This document shows, piece by piece, positions 1 through 14,400 of a stretch of DNA of 64,000 nucleotides (positions are counted from its first letter, which is position 1; each line of letters opens with the position of its first letter). The translations under genes were made by a program, and so were the position numbers. This DNA comes from Varroa destructor (taxonomy: Eukaryota; Arthropoda; Arachnida; Mesostigmata; Varroidae): positions 3,140 through 67,139 of the forward strand of contig NW_019211457.1 of assembly GCF_002443255.2 (NCBI RefSeq), read 5' to 3'. Below the pieces are notes generated by a model, which saw nothing but the letters and a program-made list of their open reading frames with translations, ran no database searches and had not been told where the DNA came from.

Positions 1-385
1 ATATATACAGCGTGAGATCTTTTATAGGGCAAGAGCTCTGATTTGAAGACTGGAAAATGTAAGTCGAAGAAACATTGTCCACGGACGATATTACTAATTT
101 CAACCTACACAACTACACACTCCGTAACTTTACAACGTAAACACGTTACCTTATTACAAAAAAGGATATTTCAACGAGCCAGTGCGTAGTCGTGCCCGCT
201 AAAGAAGGGGTGTAGGTCAATGTTTATTCTCCACGTTATATATTGACCTATGCACAATGAAACCTTCATACACATTTTAAACAAGAATTCGCACTACTTA
301 AGCAAGCCGCTCAAGTGTTTCTATGATACAACATTCGACATGGGTCCTACATTAACGTTATGATTGTTTGCTTGCTACAGGAGTC

Positions 386-416
386 ATTAATTAATGAACG
401 TTAATCATTAATTAAT
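386..416. repeat. 12-bp perfect inverted repeat
   Basis: ATTAATTAATGA (386-397) pairs with TCATTAATTAAT (405-416) across a 7-nt loop. Each arm also contains a nested TTAATTAA palindrome. Confidence 0.7.
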
Positions 417-482
417 TAGGCACGGTGACACGAAACGAATATAGTGAAATCGATTTATAGTGTGTGTTTGTCATTTATATAT

Positions 483-529
483 AATACCGATATATATATA
501 TATATATATACATATATAAATTCGGTATT
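483..529. repeat. (TA)10 core inside 8-bp inverted repeat
   Basis: A (TA)10 microsatellite (491-510) sits between AATACCGA (483-490) and TCGGTATT (522-529), which are exact reverse complements. The whole 47 nt can fold as a single long hairpin. Confidence 0.7.
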
Positions 530-3500
530 CTACATGATGCTATGCTATCCTTTTTTGTGCCAACTATCAATAAACGTCAGTAAAGAGTCCGACGCCATGA
601 AAACCTACGCGATCTTGGAACTTATTGCCTAGTAGCGTCGTCTAATTAAGACCTCTTTCTGTTTCTACACAGAAATTGGTACCAAAACGTGCAAAACACA
701 GTGAAGCTATAAAATAATAATAGTGGGTGGGGATCATATTTATTTATATCTAAATGTCCATACGCTAAGTTTCGGAGCGTGGAAGCCTCATTTTCCTTCG
801 CGCTTAGTCTTGTAGTATCTGGCCCAAGCACTTTGTTGTCTTAATGTTCCCGCACGTTCTTATACAACTTATACAGTTGTAAAAAATATTTTGTTCGCGT
901 GTTTCGCCAGAGGGGGGGCACCCTCCATAGATGAAGTTGCGGCACTCATCCGATGAAGAATTGTAGTACAACATAGACTTTAGCGCTTTGCAGGGACCAG
1001 TCTGCGGCGGCAGGTAACATCTGGCAGCAGCTGAGTAATCAGAGGTGCGAGGGTTTCGATCAGCGAATCGAGGTACACGTGTGCAGGTTCCGTAACGTTG
1101 TGTAGAATGAAAGAACGAAATTTGATGAAGTTAAAAACGATCGTTATCGGACTCTATCTTTTATGTGTGAGCATATGTGTTGCATAAAGAATGGGTACAT
1201 AGTAAATGAATAAACTCTGCTTTTTGATCGTAGCCAGCTTTCATTATTATGGATATCAAATGCGACAGGTGCGTCCCCTTGATTGAAATGAATCAGATGT
1301 TCCTATGGGAGCGATTGGGAAATAAAAATTTGTAGCGCTTGACATAGAAAACATCTGGAGTCGATCATTTTAGGTCATTTTCAGTAGGCAAACATGTTAC
1401 CACGGCGTTATCATATGGTGGTTTGGTATCAGTCAGTAGTACACGATCTAGGAAAACAGATTCTTATGAATAATTTAAATAATTATTGCACCTCCCATTG
1501 AAGAAACGCCTTTGACATTAAAAGCCTTATATATATGTATACAGAGTGAGAGAGCGAGAGATATTTATCATATTCAAATTTGGCCGAAATTCCCACAGAA
1601 CGATATATGTACCTTTCGTCGGCGTGGTGGCTTGAGCTCCGGGTGAAAGGGATCACTCGTTCAAGCCCCATCAATGAATGCAATTAAATAATGAAACTAT
1701 CATTACCATATTCCGATGATCCGGCTTTGTCTCCGTCACAGGACACCGTCAACATCGTAATTATCACTAGCATCACAATGATCAGATTCATGTCAACAAA
1801 CAATTTCTTTCTTCAAGACGCTGAAAAGTCAGTTCTCTGTTGAGCGCCCGCTAAGTTGACGGCGAATTAGTTAAGTAAGTAGCACGAGCGATCATCAGCG
1901 TTGAGCACTTTTAAGGTATCGAATCCGCAATAAGATCACGCACTCGTGATATTATGCCGCAGTTAGACGGGAGTCTCGGCCCATAGAACGCGCTAGGGAC
2001 TAAAGATAGCTGACACGTACTGGCTCGGTCCATCGTGACCAGCCTATTGTTCTCCGCGAGACAGGTTCAGTCATAGAATTATCAGCCCGTTAGGCCGAGG
2101 GGTCCTTGGGATCTGATACAACGATCGCATGATTCAGAGGTCGGTAAGTTTGGCCCACAAACGGTAAACTACGTTTGCATCATTCGAGATTGCGTTTCTA
2201 AGGCTATCTGCAGAGCAGACAATTTGTTAAACGCAAGAGGCACCTTGATGTTGGCACATTTCAACAGTTCTGGCCACTTCGATCAGTATAAACTTTCTTT
2301 ATCCGCTAGTAGACTGCTATAATCGTTGTTTAGATGCAACTGAACCCATTGTTTGAGTTGTTATTGCTATCCTGAACTTATTTAGGATGACAGCTTGAGC
2401 AAATACTACGTATCGCCTACGTGTGTATGCCTAGAACTCGATCGACACAACCTAGTTTGCAAATTTAGATATGTTATAACATAGGTGTAGCAAACAGGTC
2501 ATTGTGGTATGCTCCTGTGAGTAACTGTGATTATCCAGTGCGGGTGATCAGAGAAACAGATAAATCGTCGCATCCAGCTACACCGTATTGGGCCAAATAT
2601 AGGTCGGTCCCGCATATATGAAATTGGTAGAAACGGAGAAAAATTTATGATCTAAGCTTATTTTTGAAATCAAAATATACGATTGGTGTGCGAGAATTCA
2701 TCGTTGCTACGACCATACTTCGAATCCGTAATACTTTCCAATACCACCATAAATGCTAAAATGTAGACGAAGATAGTTTCTGTTGCTTAATGCTAAAAAA
2801 CATCAGTTAAGTTAAATCAATACTCAGTTATATGTTCATGCAATTAGTTCAGGCACTGCCTATTCTGTCAAGTATGATGTACTGTGATATTTGAAAAGCG
2901 TAGTTAAGCCAGAGACGGCACGTAAAAATGCATCTGTTTTAAAACTGCACGAAGATTGGCCCTAGCCTGAATAGCAGCCTATGAAAGGTCAGCCTTGTGA
3001 CACACGTCATGAGAAACTCTACCTCGGATTCCTTCAGTTCGCCCATGAGGTTTCGTCTGCTAATAATTTTTCAATAGGCAGTATTGGTATTATCGTTTAA
3101 GTTAAGACCATAGCTCGATCACTGTCAAACAAGCACAATACAATTTGAGTGCCAGTTGAGGATCTTTTGCGTCACATTCGAGAAAGCAAACGTCATATTT
3201 AGAAAGCAGCGAGACGTAAGGAAAGATCCTCCCTTAGAAAGATCCCCCCCAGAGGACAAGATTTTGCTAGTAGTAAGAAGAGTTATTGCAAAGTAGCTTA
3301 GGAATATCGCGGCTAGATGTAGCCTAATATTGTGAGTAGTGATTTATAATAATGAAATTGGGAGAGCTCGGGACGTCTATTGCCCTATAGATTCTCGAAA
3401 TTAGTGGGGCAAAATTTCATTTGAGAAGGAAGTATACAACCGTTGTTTTGTCCAGGATCGCAAACAATTGTTGGAAAGGTTAAAAAATTATTGTATTTTC

Positions 3501-5000
3501 TAACGAGATGTGAGTGTTATTAAGATGCCTTTCATATTTGTAAAAACATTTGATTGTACATAGAAGACAATATCAGTGATACCATTATCTATTTCAAGCC
3601 CTTACAGTCTCCAGCTTACCTAAAAAGAACTTAACGTGTCAAAAAAGGCACGTAGTCCTTGGAGTAGATCTGCAGGTCGAAATGCGGCGTTTGTGATATC
3701 CTGTTAAGGGAGGTGTTCGTTAGCTGAATCAGCCATCTACAGCTTAAGGCAGAGCGCGATCTACTTAAGTCGATGTTGGTACAGTTAAATTAAAACTTTA
3801 ATTAATGTACAATGCGGACGTATGACTTGTGCGTGGAGATATAACCGTGTGTTTCATTTAGACTTTGTCTAGCTATAGACCAGCTATAGAGTCCAGCTAT
3901 ATATAGAAAGCCGACGACCGCAGGCAATAAGCGGCAGGTTCATAATACGAGGTCTGCTTAGTCATAAACCTGACTGCATCGTAACGAAGATCGAAATGTG
4001 AAGAGATTAAATCAGATCTTTGGAAACCACTGAGTTCTACCAAGAACTTGTGAAGGTGACTGGAACCTGTGAAACCGCTAGAACGGACCATATTTTTCGT
4101 ATCAACTTGATGCCGTCAGAACGTTGGGATACGCGCGTCGAAGCTGTATCTGTGATGGTGAAGTAATAGTGAAGTGTTTGCCTACTACTGAACTTAGGGC
4201 ACGTGGTAATCTTGGTGTGAAGTCAAAAATAGACACTCAATTTTTCGTGCCGCGAAGAACCAGTTATCCGAACTAATGTTTAACAAAGATAGTAGTACCG
4301 GACGTAAAACTCTAAACGTTTCAAACATTCAAAAATCCCCGACATGAAAACAACGCAATATCAATGCCAACGGCTAATATAATGGTAATATGTGTAACGA
4401 GCTTCTCCATATGATACGTATCAATGTTGTCTCATGAACAGATGACTTTTTTGTACAATTACTTATTGATTCGTGTGGGAAATTATTCCAATCGAACGAC
4501 CTCCACTTACAGACGAACGTAAACGAGTGTTTATTTAGCTGAATATGGCTTGTTTGCGTAAAGGAATGAACCAACGTCGCCGACGTCCTCGAGGTTCAGG
4601 AAGACGTATTTTTCCTTGTAGATCAGAAAACGTATTAGAGAGCGATATATTGCACAAAGAAGTGATCAATAATGGTAGAAAGAATTCGTTTGTTTTCGGA
4701 TAGTTAGGTTTGCTGGGTTTTTTTAGCGAAATCACACGGGGACATGGTGAGCCTTTGTATCTGTCACACAATTCGGTTTATCAAAAATAGCGGACGCTTC
4801 AAATTTCGACTGTCCATTCGTGCTTCATTTCGCTATTATGTTACATACGTGTCCCTGAGCAGAGCGTTCCTTGTGGGTCATATCGGAAACATTACGCAGC
4901 AGTAACCTTCATGAGGCCAAACTCACCGTATAATTCATCCATGTTCCATCGGCAGTGATAGCTTTTTCTATATGCACTGACACACGTACTGCGACGGGAT

Positions 5001-8000
5001 TTCGAGAACGATCCCATTAGCAATCCTGATGCACGTCTATGCATGGTTAAGAACATAGGAAGACACGAGTTAGGCTCTGGACGAGGCAAAGTTACAACTG
5101 CAACAATATGTAGAGGATCCAGAATAAGGTCTTGTAGTTTAATCTGCGGCCGAACGTTCCCTGCCCAAGTCAGCCTTTTTGACAGTTTAACCTTTACTAT
5201 ACGTCTCTCTTTTTCTCTCACACACATCTATCTCTTTGCTTTTTTCCAAGTCTTCTTTGCCTTTCGTTTTATTTGACTCCATATCGGCGCGGAGTCATGT
5301 GCCGTATGTAAGTGCGTTCTTTCTACAGTTCACTCAGTACTCCGGCCAGCGTCTACGTAATACATGCCACTCAGTAGTCAGTCACGAAGAAACACGCATG
5401 CTTCTACTAGTCATTTAACGAAGCGATAAATTATCGTGATTTAATGGCGTGAAGTTATCATAGTTAACATATGAAGTTAACATAGAACGTGAAAATCATC
5501 TAAGAAGTACAGACACGTATAGGGCGTACGGATGCGCGTGTAATCAATTGCAATAACCCAACCCAAAAGCGAAAATTTGCTCGAACAAATCATCAGGAGA
5601 TCATGAGAAATCGAGTCGTTCAAGCAGATCTGATGAAAATCATTCGATGAGAACTACTATCACGTATTATTATTAAAACTGTAAACTGTCAATGCATATG
5701 GCACAAAAAACATGAATGAACGATATTTTTTTATTAATTATATTATAAATTTATCGTTTTCGAAATTATAGGCCAAATCTACTAAGCCGTTGTTGTCAAA
5801 GATTTAATGTATTTCGAAATGTCACAACACGTTTATTTGTCAAATTTATACGTGCTCATAAAGCAAACGTGTTTTAAAATACTAATATGCCTGAATGCGT
5901 TATTAGCTCTCTAATGAAACGCCCATGTTTCCGATACAGAGTGTATAGGATGATGAATAATTAAAAGCGCGCGATTTTTGAACACCCTTTCAGAATTCGA
6001 TTAAGCAATAAGTGAATATGTATATTATGCCGTGATCGTTCCAATTATCGAGAGAATTGACGGATCAGCTTTAACCAAACGGTGCTCCCTAAAGGGTGTC
6101 AAGATAAAGAGACATAGTTTTCGCCCTCTGAAGGCTATTTATCACAGTATAACTCAGTCAGTACATCTAGTTTTACTCAAACGGACTTGCTCATATGCTC
6201 AGGTTGGTAGACGTCGATGTTAGTCATCATAGTGTGATTGACTGCATTGATATGGTTGATACTGTGATTGTAAATGATGGGAAGAGACAAGAGACACATA
6301 TGTTATGAAAACGTTTTAAATCTTTGAGAATTTCGGGCTCGACAGAGGCATGGGCGCAAAACCAATACCAAAAATTAACAAATTCCTTATTGTGCTAACA
6401 TTAATCGTGGTATAAATTGGCCAATCAGCCACGCAGCCGCCCATAGGATTGAATCTATCTAAATATTTCGAGCTTTACGACTATCACTACTGTTACACAT
6501 CGTTTCAGACGATTGGCAGGGCCCTTCAGTGCGAAGCGATATGCTCCTGTTTTTGCCGGCTTCAAATCTAGGTTGCCTCTCTGTGTCCTTAAATTTAGTG
6601 GCAAATACGTCGTCATTACTTACAATATGATAGGTTTTTGATCCTTGACAAACCTTCGACCTGGTATGCCCCATCGTTTTTAGATCTAGAGCCTTTTGGA
6701 CCTTATCACGGAAGCCATGAGGTGTATGCGCTCAGCCTCGTAGCTATTAATCCCTCAGCACTGTTGGGGCAGTACCATCTAGGTGGCTCATGTGTGCCTC
6801 TTTCGTGTGTTGTTTAGGTAACCATAGCTATCAAGCACGCTCTTGCGCAAATCTCGGCGTTCGCGAAAATTATCAAGTACTAATAAACGAGAATACAAGT
6901 AATGAAGGAAAAATAAGGAGTTAAGGAATATTTAAAGATGCTTATATTGTTGCCATGCAGTTTCACAGGTCTTTCGAAAGACCCCAGATAAATTCAGCAA
7001 GATCCACCCCGCCTAGACTTCTAGTGAGAACAAGTCCTTGATGATTCTGAGAACATTTTTACATAAGACAAATTAGGAGTGAAAAAAATCTGTAACAATC
7101 TTATGTCCTAGGTCACGGCCGTTATCCTTGCTTTGCAGAAAAATACCTTCTTTTTTTTTCTTTTAAAAGACGAGAAAGATCGACATTTGCGTGTTGTATA
7201 TTTCAGCCTAATCAATACGTAGATATATGTCCTTTTCTTCGAAATTAGTGCTAATATCTTTATAAATGCCCCTCGATACTTAGTCTCGGTGGAAGGTTAT
7301 TTATATGGGTTAGGAAGTCTTAGCTTGTTGAAGATCTGATAGGGCTCATAATCGTATTTGGTCAGCAGCTGTTTCAACTTGTTACTGAAGCTGGCTTTAG
7401 GCATTTAAAATAAGAGTTCTACCTATATGTATGCGAGTAACGTGAAAATATGGCATGGTATCCCTACTATATCCGCTGGTAGTCGCCCATAAGAATGCTA
7501 TTTCGATTTGAAAAGATTTGCTTAAATGGATTATTTATTCATCCCATCCATTGTAAAGAACATTTACGCAATTTAAAAGCACATAATGAGCGGATTCTGC
7601 AAGAGTGATTACTGTGTACAAGTAGTACACTAAGTGGTAGTACCAATCGTACGAAGTTGGGCTCAAAATCCCATACATTCTAGTATATACTCTGGCAAAA
7701 TACAAAATTGAATTTTGACCCGTCCAATATTGAAGTTGAGCTTAGTCCTGTTAGTTAATTTTGCTCTTATATTAGCGACGTAACTGCAACATTATAATGC
7801 GTTAACGGTAGCACAGACGGAGAACTTATAATGGGTGTACAACAACAATAATATACAAGACTTTTGGTAGGACGACTAAAATACCGCAGCGGAATATATA
7901 AATAAGACTAACTAAGTAACAATGTCCCAATCTGAAAAAATGTTAAAATAATGTGCCTTCTAAAACGATTGCCCGTTAGAGATAAAACCCCAGCCGGTTT

Positions 8001-11000
8001 TCATGTTCAGTATTAGAGACATATATCTTGGAGTGAATAGTTTCGATAAAAAAAAAATTGAACGAGCCACTAAAACAGAAGAACGGGACCTGATTTGTCA
8101 ATGAAAAAATTTCACTATGAAGTCTGCGGTGGGACAACAAAGAGAACTGCGATGGGGTGATGGATATGGAGTACAACGGGGCGATAAGACAATCGTACGG
8201 CTTCTCGCCTTTATAACTCGGATTCAGCAAGTGATGAGGCCAACACGCTTTGAATCAGACTGAGAAAAATGTCCGAATAATACCAAATATCAGATCAGTG
8301 CGGATCAGAGAGACAGATGAAGTTAATCAGATTGCGTAAATTCATAAATGGCAGGGCTAAATATAGTGCGTGGTACTATTAACGTGAACTATTCACCATT
8401 AGCATAGGTCGAGTAGCAGCGACAGTCGCTCACTCCTAATATTCAATCTAAACGCGAGGCGTTTGTGCTCATTGAAGACAAGGACCGGCACTTTGGCACA
8501 AAGGGCGTCCTGTATTAAGCGTATTGGAGTTACATGTGGTTGTGAAAGCTGGACCGAAGGTCTGTTTTTCTTAAGGGACCATTGGGTCTTCATACATTGC
8601 GTTATAACCAGCACGTACATTTGCTAGTGAACGCGTCACTATCTGCTGAATGCTAAGTTTAACTTATCAAAAACGCTCGTCTACTTGGAATTCATCCGAT
8701 AAAAAGAGTAACGTATGGCTAAGGTCGACCCAGAATTTTTTGCCACTGGTGTTACGGTGGACGGAGCAAAAAAGGAACCGCACAGCAGGAACCGACATGC
8801 GGTAGTCCTTGATGCAGTGCATGGTTTCCGCCGTGTTGTTTGCTCTAACGGAGTGTACCATAAGCCAAACGAAAGCTACACCTGCATCCGATGCTGAGGC
8901 CCGTATTAAGGATACTACATAAACTTTTGTCCATGGACGTCTTTCCTAAATAGCGTAGCATAGAGAGGAACAGCGTAGTTGTAGAGCTTTATGCTATGCA
9001 TTTTATTAATTTATTATATCTCTAACGTTCCCATTTTATTAAAAAAGAATTTATATTATTTATATAGAAGGTACCTGACGAAGTTGAAAATAAGTAAAGT
9101 AATATTAAGTTTATCTGCTGGCATACACATGTCATGTCTAACTTAGCATTTGCAGAATTCTGACACTGTCCTAAGGTGGCATTCTACTTAGCTCGCTCCC
9201 TACAGCTTTACATGTAGAGCAAATGTAGTGGTCTCGCTTCCAATTTTACGCTGTATGAACAATATCAATTGAATGTAACCAATGTCTGCGTTGGCAGTTA
9301 TTTCCTACGACAATCGTTGTATCATCTTGCCTTAAACGTTTGTTTAAGCTATTGTTCTACCATTCACAGCAAGGTGACTAGCACTCCTTCGACATCCTCC
9401 ATTGCAGTCGTTAGAAATTGCTTCTTGCTAAGCAGCGTCAAGCATGGCTGATCATTCATTTAATTATGGTGGATTTCCTCTCCGCCTTCCGCACCTAAAC
9501 CACTAGGAGATTCTTAAATCGCCCATCAATACCCAGCCTGATTTCGACAGTGAGTTACTTTTCTGTTGACTCAAAACCAGCTTCACTGAAGAGATTACCA
9601 TGACGCTCCTTCTGTTGTCGGCTGTTCCGATCTCAAAAACAGACAACCCGGCGTTATGTATTTTTGATCACGATATAAGTGACCAGTGAACCTGGTCTGG
9701 TTACAAGCGCTAGGTTGAAATCCCCCGATTTTTTCTGCTTCAGTTCCAACGAATATAGAATATCGGGAGAATGAGGTTCAGTCTGGACGTTGCGTCCGAT
9801 AACCTTCCGAGTGTGGTCAAGTAGTCGGTAGTGGCTACAGCCAGCGAGGGAATAGCCTTTTACAACTGATGTCAGCTGTTAAACAAACCAGGCGAAAAGC
9901 AAGTAAGCTGAAATGAGGTCAAAAGCGCAAAAAGTCAAGTGGGCTATAGTCAGCGGAATTGGCTTTTGTTGGCTCTTTTTTCACACGAGTAGGAGGTGAT
10001 AGCAGCCAAAAAATTGTTGCAGAGAGGAGTTCGGAGGGGAAAATGACAGAGTTTCTAGATGGGGTCATATCACATAGCTTTAGTACAACGCAGAGAAACT
10101 CATGACAAACTCCAGTTCTTCACGATGCTACGATTCCAGAGGTAAACATTTCGGCGTAAGGCAAATCTAGCCGGTTTATCCGGCAGTCGGCAGGTTCGCC
10201 CTTCTTTCGGTGTTCGCCTTTCAGCTCACAATACTTTGGTTTAGTTCTTCTAGGTAGCTAGGATATGTATAGAGGTAAAATCTAGACCTCTACATCTTCT
10301 CATTCTGGCATCTCCGTCAGGCCTTTTTCCGTGTGGTGATAGCACTGACCCTTGATTAGTCTTTGGACACTGGAAAGCAGAAACATAATTAAAAATTTCG
10401 CTGTGGCTAAGCACCTGAGACGCCAACCCGATTCACTAACTCGGTTACTTAGTTACTGGCGGGGGCGCCATCTGGAGTTAAAGGCATTACGCCTGCGCCT
10501 TTTCTGATCTCCTCTGTTTGAGCACGCCGAATGCCATTGAGACTCCTAGCTAGCCTTAATCCGCCGCGGCGCAAGTGACAAATGTTACTGTTGTGACTAT
10601 TGCGATCCCGCTATCCAACGGTCGGAAAGTGAATGTTTCCAAGTTTCCTTCAACTTCAGGTACATTCAAGTTCGCTTTTGCTACGTTCAACGACGTTGCC
10701 TGTAGCACAGTTTCGTGCTTTGTGTTGTTACAGCATGAGCTACGTTGCCTTAATTGGTCGTTTGCGCCAAAAATATGGAGATTAAAACAGGGAGGAAAAT
10801 TGTACTGTTGAATCCTGCCATTGTCCACTGGTCAGAGCTGAATATAGAGAACCCCATGGAAAAGGACCGTATGTGCCATTATTTGTGTTCTGCTTGTCTC
10901 AGATTGCTTATAGAGAGACGCTGCTCGGCTTGAACAAACAACTGGATTGCATTGCTAATCCTTCCAACTAACTACATACTTTTCTAAAATAAAATATCAA

Positions 11001-11360
11001 CATTAGCAAAATTGCCTTCAGTGACGTCAAACACCGAATCCGGTACCGAATTATTGAAATTAAGCGGTCAACTGGCCGATAAAGCCGACCCTGAAGAACG
11101 TCCTCTATTATGTCAACAACACTGAAAATATTGGTATAACATGGATAATATACATCACGATAGGCGCTTTTGGAATGTTCCAGAATGATCATAGCTGATG
11201 CTGCCATTACATTTTTAAATTACACGAGTACACTGTCTTCTTTTTTCACCTGCTAATGTCAAACGCTAACGCAAGAGACATCAGCATTTCACATTAACAC
11301 GTACGCTTCCCGTAACGTGGCCTATACAGATATAATGTTACGAATCTACATTTGTCGCCG
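5001..11360. other. no gene recognised
   Basis: Nothing recognisable as a gene. Overlapping short frames on both strands at 4892-5418 and 10556-10828 look like chance. A 27-nt stretch at 9427-9453 faintly recalls the 5S rRNA A-box region but lacks the rest of that gene. Confidence 0.65.
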
Positions 11361-11434
11361 TAATAGCCTGCTGGGTAATGCTATTTGCTCGCTAGGCTTA
11401 GGGATACGTTGTGGTCTACGTTCGAACCCGGGTG
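11361..11434 (+). repeat. tRNA-like SINE head, copy 1
   Basis: An A-box-like element, TAGCCTGCTGGGTAATGC (11364-11381), is followed by the TTTGCTCGCTAGG segment seen in sister copies. A canonical B box, GTTCGAACCC (11420-11429), comes 57 nt after the A-box start. No acceptor stem can be drawn, so this is not a working tRNA gene. It fits a pol III promoter from a tRNA-derived SINE; the element's 3' end is not recognisable. Confidence 0.55.
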
Positions 11435-14400
11435 TAGATACACTTTGTTTCGTGCTGGGTGCCAGCCGTCTGAGGGAGAGCCCAACGGCGACAAGGACGT
11501 AAAAACTTGAAGCATAGGGGTTAGATTATCCTATTAGCAACGATCATACGATTTGTGCTCCGACAACGCCTTACCTGATAGGTTTAACATCACTGCTGTT
11601 TTTGCTGGACCTGAAACAATGCCACTCACGACCCACTTGATTCTAACAAATGAAGAACCATCCATTCTCAACTAAGCCTATTATTTCTATCCTTCTATTT
11701 GCTATCTGGCAAAAACCACATACGTAAATGGGCCTGGGTTAATCGTCTGTAAGGAAGCAAGTAACAGTGCATGACAAAGCACTGAGAACAGAGAATAGGT
11801 GCTTTTTACGATCTGTAATAGATCGAACACTGAACTGAGGAACGGCAGAATAAAAAGTGAGCGAAATATGTATACGAGAATAAATTAGAATACAGAAAAA
11901 AGTTGTATTATAGGGCGAGTTCTACGTCCGCTACTGCCACAATTAGTTCTGATGAGCAATGATGAGCTAAAACGCCTTCAGAATTGCGGTCAATATCAGA
12001 AAAGGAGACATTAGTTGCATCTATATTACGAAAGCTTGATCATCATTTGTGGTCGATTTTAATTTTGCAGAATCCATTTATTTCAGGTTTTGTTCTAGGT
12101 ACGTGCAATATGAGTTGGCCATGTAAATGAGGAACGGGGCATATTAATCCTTGGAAGGAAATTGCCAAATAGTTATAACACATCTGCGCATATGCATTGT
12201 CTAACATGTATAACAATACAAAAAAAAAATAACTAGTGCGTTGAGAAAAAAACAGCGACAAAGGAGAAGTACGTATAAAGGTTATATAAAACAAAAATAA
12301 CAACCGAATAGAATATAACTCGTGTTAGAGATTGGTTGGAGAACTCCCAAATATTATGCCACCCACCTCGAGAAAGAAGGATTGAAAACATTTTAAAGAA
12401 CCGCCTATAAATGTCTCCTCTGGATGTTAGTTCTTCGTTAATGATAAAAATTTGTTTTCGCAGATGACCATTTGCCGTGTGCCGAAAACAGTGTTTTCAA
12501 AAATAAGTGCAATTTTACGAGTTCAAAGGTGCATCTTTCTCGTTGGTGGTACTTCGGGGTTCAGGTCAGCGTTTCCCTGTTAGCCTAATTTTCAAGGAAA
12601 AAACTATCATACGATGATTGCCTAATGCTTTCTTGCGATCCGAACTCACATGCCATTAGGTCCAAGTTGAAAATGTAAAATTCAGCTACTGTAGTGCAAA
12701 ACATTTGAAGGACGAAACCTTAAGGCCTGCTGACTAATTGGTTTTTCAGTGGTACTTCTAAGGAAGTGAGCTGAAGGACACTTGGAAGAACGATGCGGTG
12801 TCTTATGACACAAAATGATGATACCGCCCTGAAGAATATCTTCATTGCTGATTTCTGTCTTTAATATGGCAATAATAATACAGGCAAAACATGGTCGAGT
12901 TCCACAGGATCATCTAAAGAAAATAGTAACGTACAGATCACTTCGTGGAGTGATGCCAAAGTTCTCTTATGCAGCTGTATGATGAAGTCTCAGCTTCATC
13001 TAATGGGGCCACATAAAGCGGATGCACAGGTGTTCGGTAATACATAGATTATTATTACTATACTTATTATTAATTTTTCGTTAGAACAATATTTATGTAG
13101 ATCGTGTAGTTTTCATTTTGAAAGATACGCATTTTTAAGATAGCGGCGCGACGATTGTTTTCCGCTACCCCTAATGTCCCTTTGGATGTTCCCTAGTTTC
13201 CGGTCTGTTAAAGTGACTGTGATCTATAGCGAAATGCGTTTAGCGTTTGTCGCGTATGCAGGGCCGCTGCGGATGGTAGCGGTTATTGTTCTATTCCGGT
13301 TCAGCGTCTTCGTTTACCGTTTAGGCAAATAAGCCAATGAGTGTGATCCGCCACACGTGCAATAATGACGTTGTCGTTAAAAGTGTCATCATTGCGTTAG
13401 AGGAATTTAGACGGCAGTATTTTACAACCCTTGGCTGAACAGTGTGTCTATATTGGTAAATATGGCCTGCGCAGAACACGGTTTTCGGTAGGCTACAAAT
13501 GGAAGCATAATCAGGAGAAGCTCGTATGTGGTACGGTATGGAACGGCCAGAGTTTGAGCGGAGGTAAATAGATCATTTGCATTCGGCTCCTAAAGTGTTT
13601 TGCAGAAACAAAAAGTTGTTACTCCATTGCTTTTTGTACGTCCCGCGCGACCTTTCCTAAACAACAGAGACAAATAGAAAGTTGTCCCAGACAAGTCCGC
13701 GAAGCGTCACCTGAGCTATAAGAATGTACAACCTAAGAATGTATCATTGCTTCCGTAACTGACAGGATGATAAAGATGGGATAATGTAATGTTATTTTGA
13801 AAGAAGACGCGCAAAATATGCGCATACAAGCGGAATCTTAACAAAACTCTACGAAAGAAAAAAGTTTATAAAACATAAAAACAACTACATCTACTACACC
13901 AACCGTTGTATCATACACTTAGGTTATATCGTATAGAGAGTAAGGATATAGAATAGCTTGAAGAATGAGCCAAACACAGGGCTAAGAGATGTCCAAAGAG
14001 GAATGCGGTCACAGCAGTTTTGTCTTTACGGTCAACTTTTAGGGTGCCATAGGCAAAAAGACCTGGTAAGGCTAAAACGGTGGTATGTGCATATGGTGAA
14101 GAGGCGTTCGGCAGATCCGAAGAACGCTTCTATTTTCTGGGAGTCATATCCGACAGAAGTAACAGGCTCTTTAGTTTGAAAGGTTCCATGTGATTGCACC
14201 TTCGGGGCAACAGGGAGAAAATGGAGAGTGAGGAGCGCAAAAGTCTGCCTAGTAGCCGGCCACTCCAATGAAAAGGTGAAACAACGGCCTGTACGAGATG
14301 TTGCCCCCATTCCGGCTAGGGTTGTCGCTGTTGGCGGTAATGTTTACGACAGAAGCTTTTCCCGGACGCTTCGAAGTTTCCTCACATTCTTTGCCTCTAA

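Larger units (their letters stand above)
1..5000. other. no gene recognised
   Basis: AT-rich DNA apart from the two hairpins at 386-529. A lone B-box-like CGTTCAAGCCCC occurs at 1659-1670. AGCTATA recurs three times at 3871-3901. Open frames are 62-78 codons, scattered on both strands and unlike any protein family I know. Confidence 0.7.

Noticed and set aside
1621..1670. A-box/B-box pair GGCGTGGTGGCTTGAG ... CGTTCAAGCCCC
   Set aside because: The spacing (about 37 nt) is too short for the SINE-like set and no tRNA folds here.
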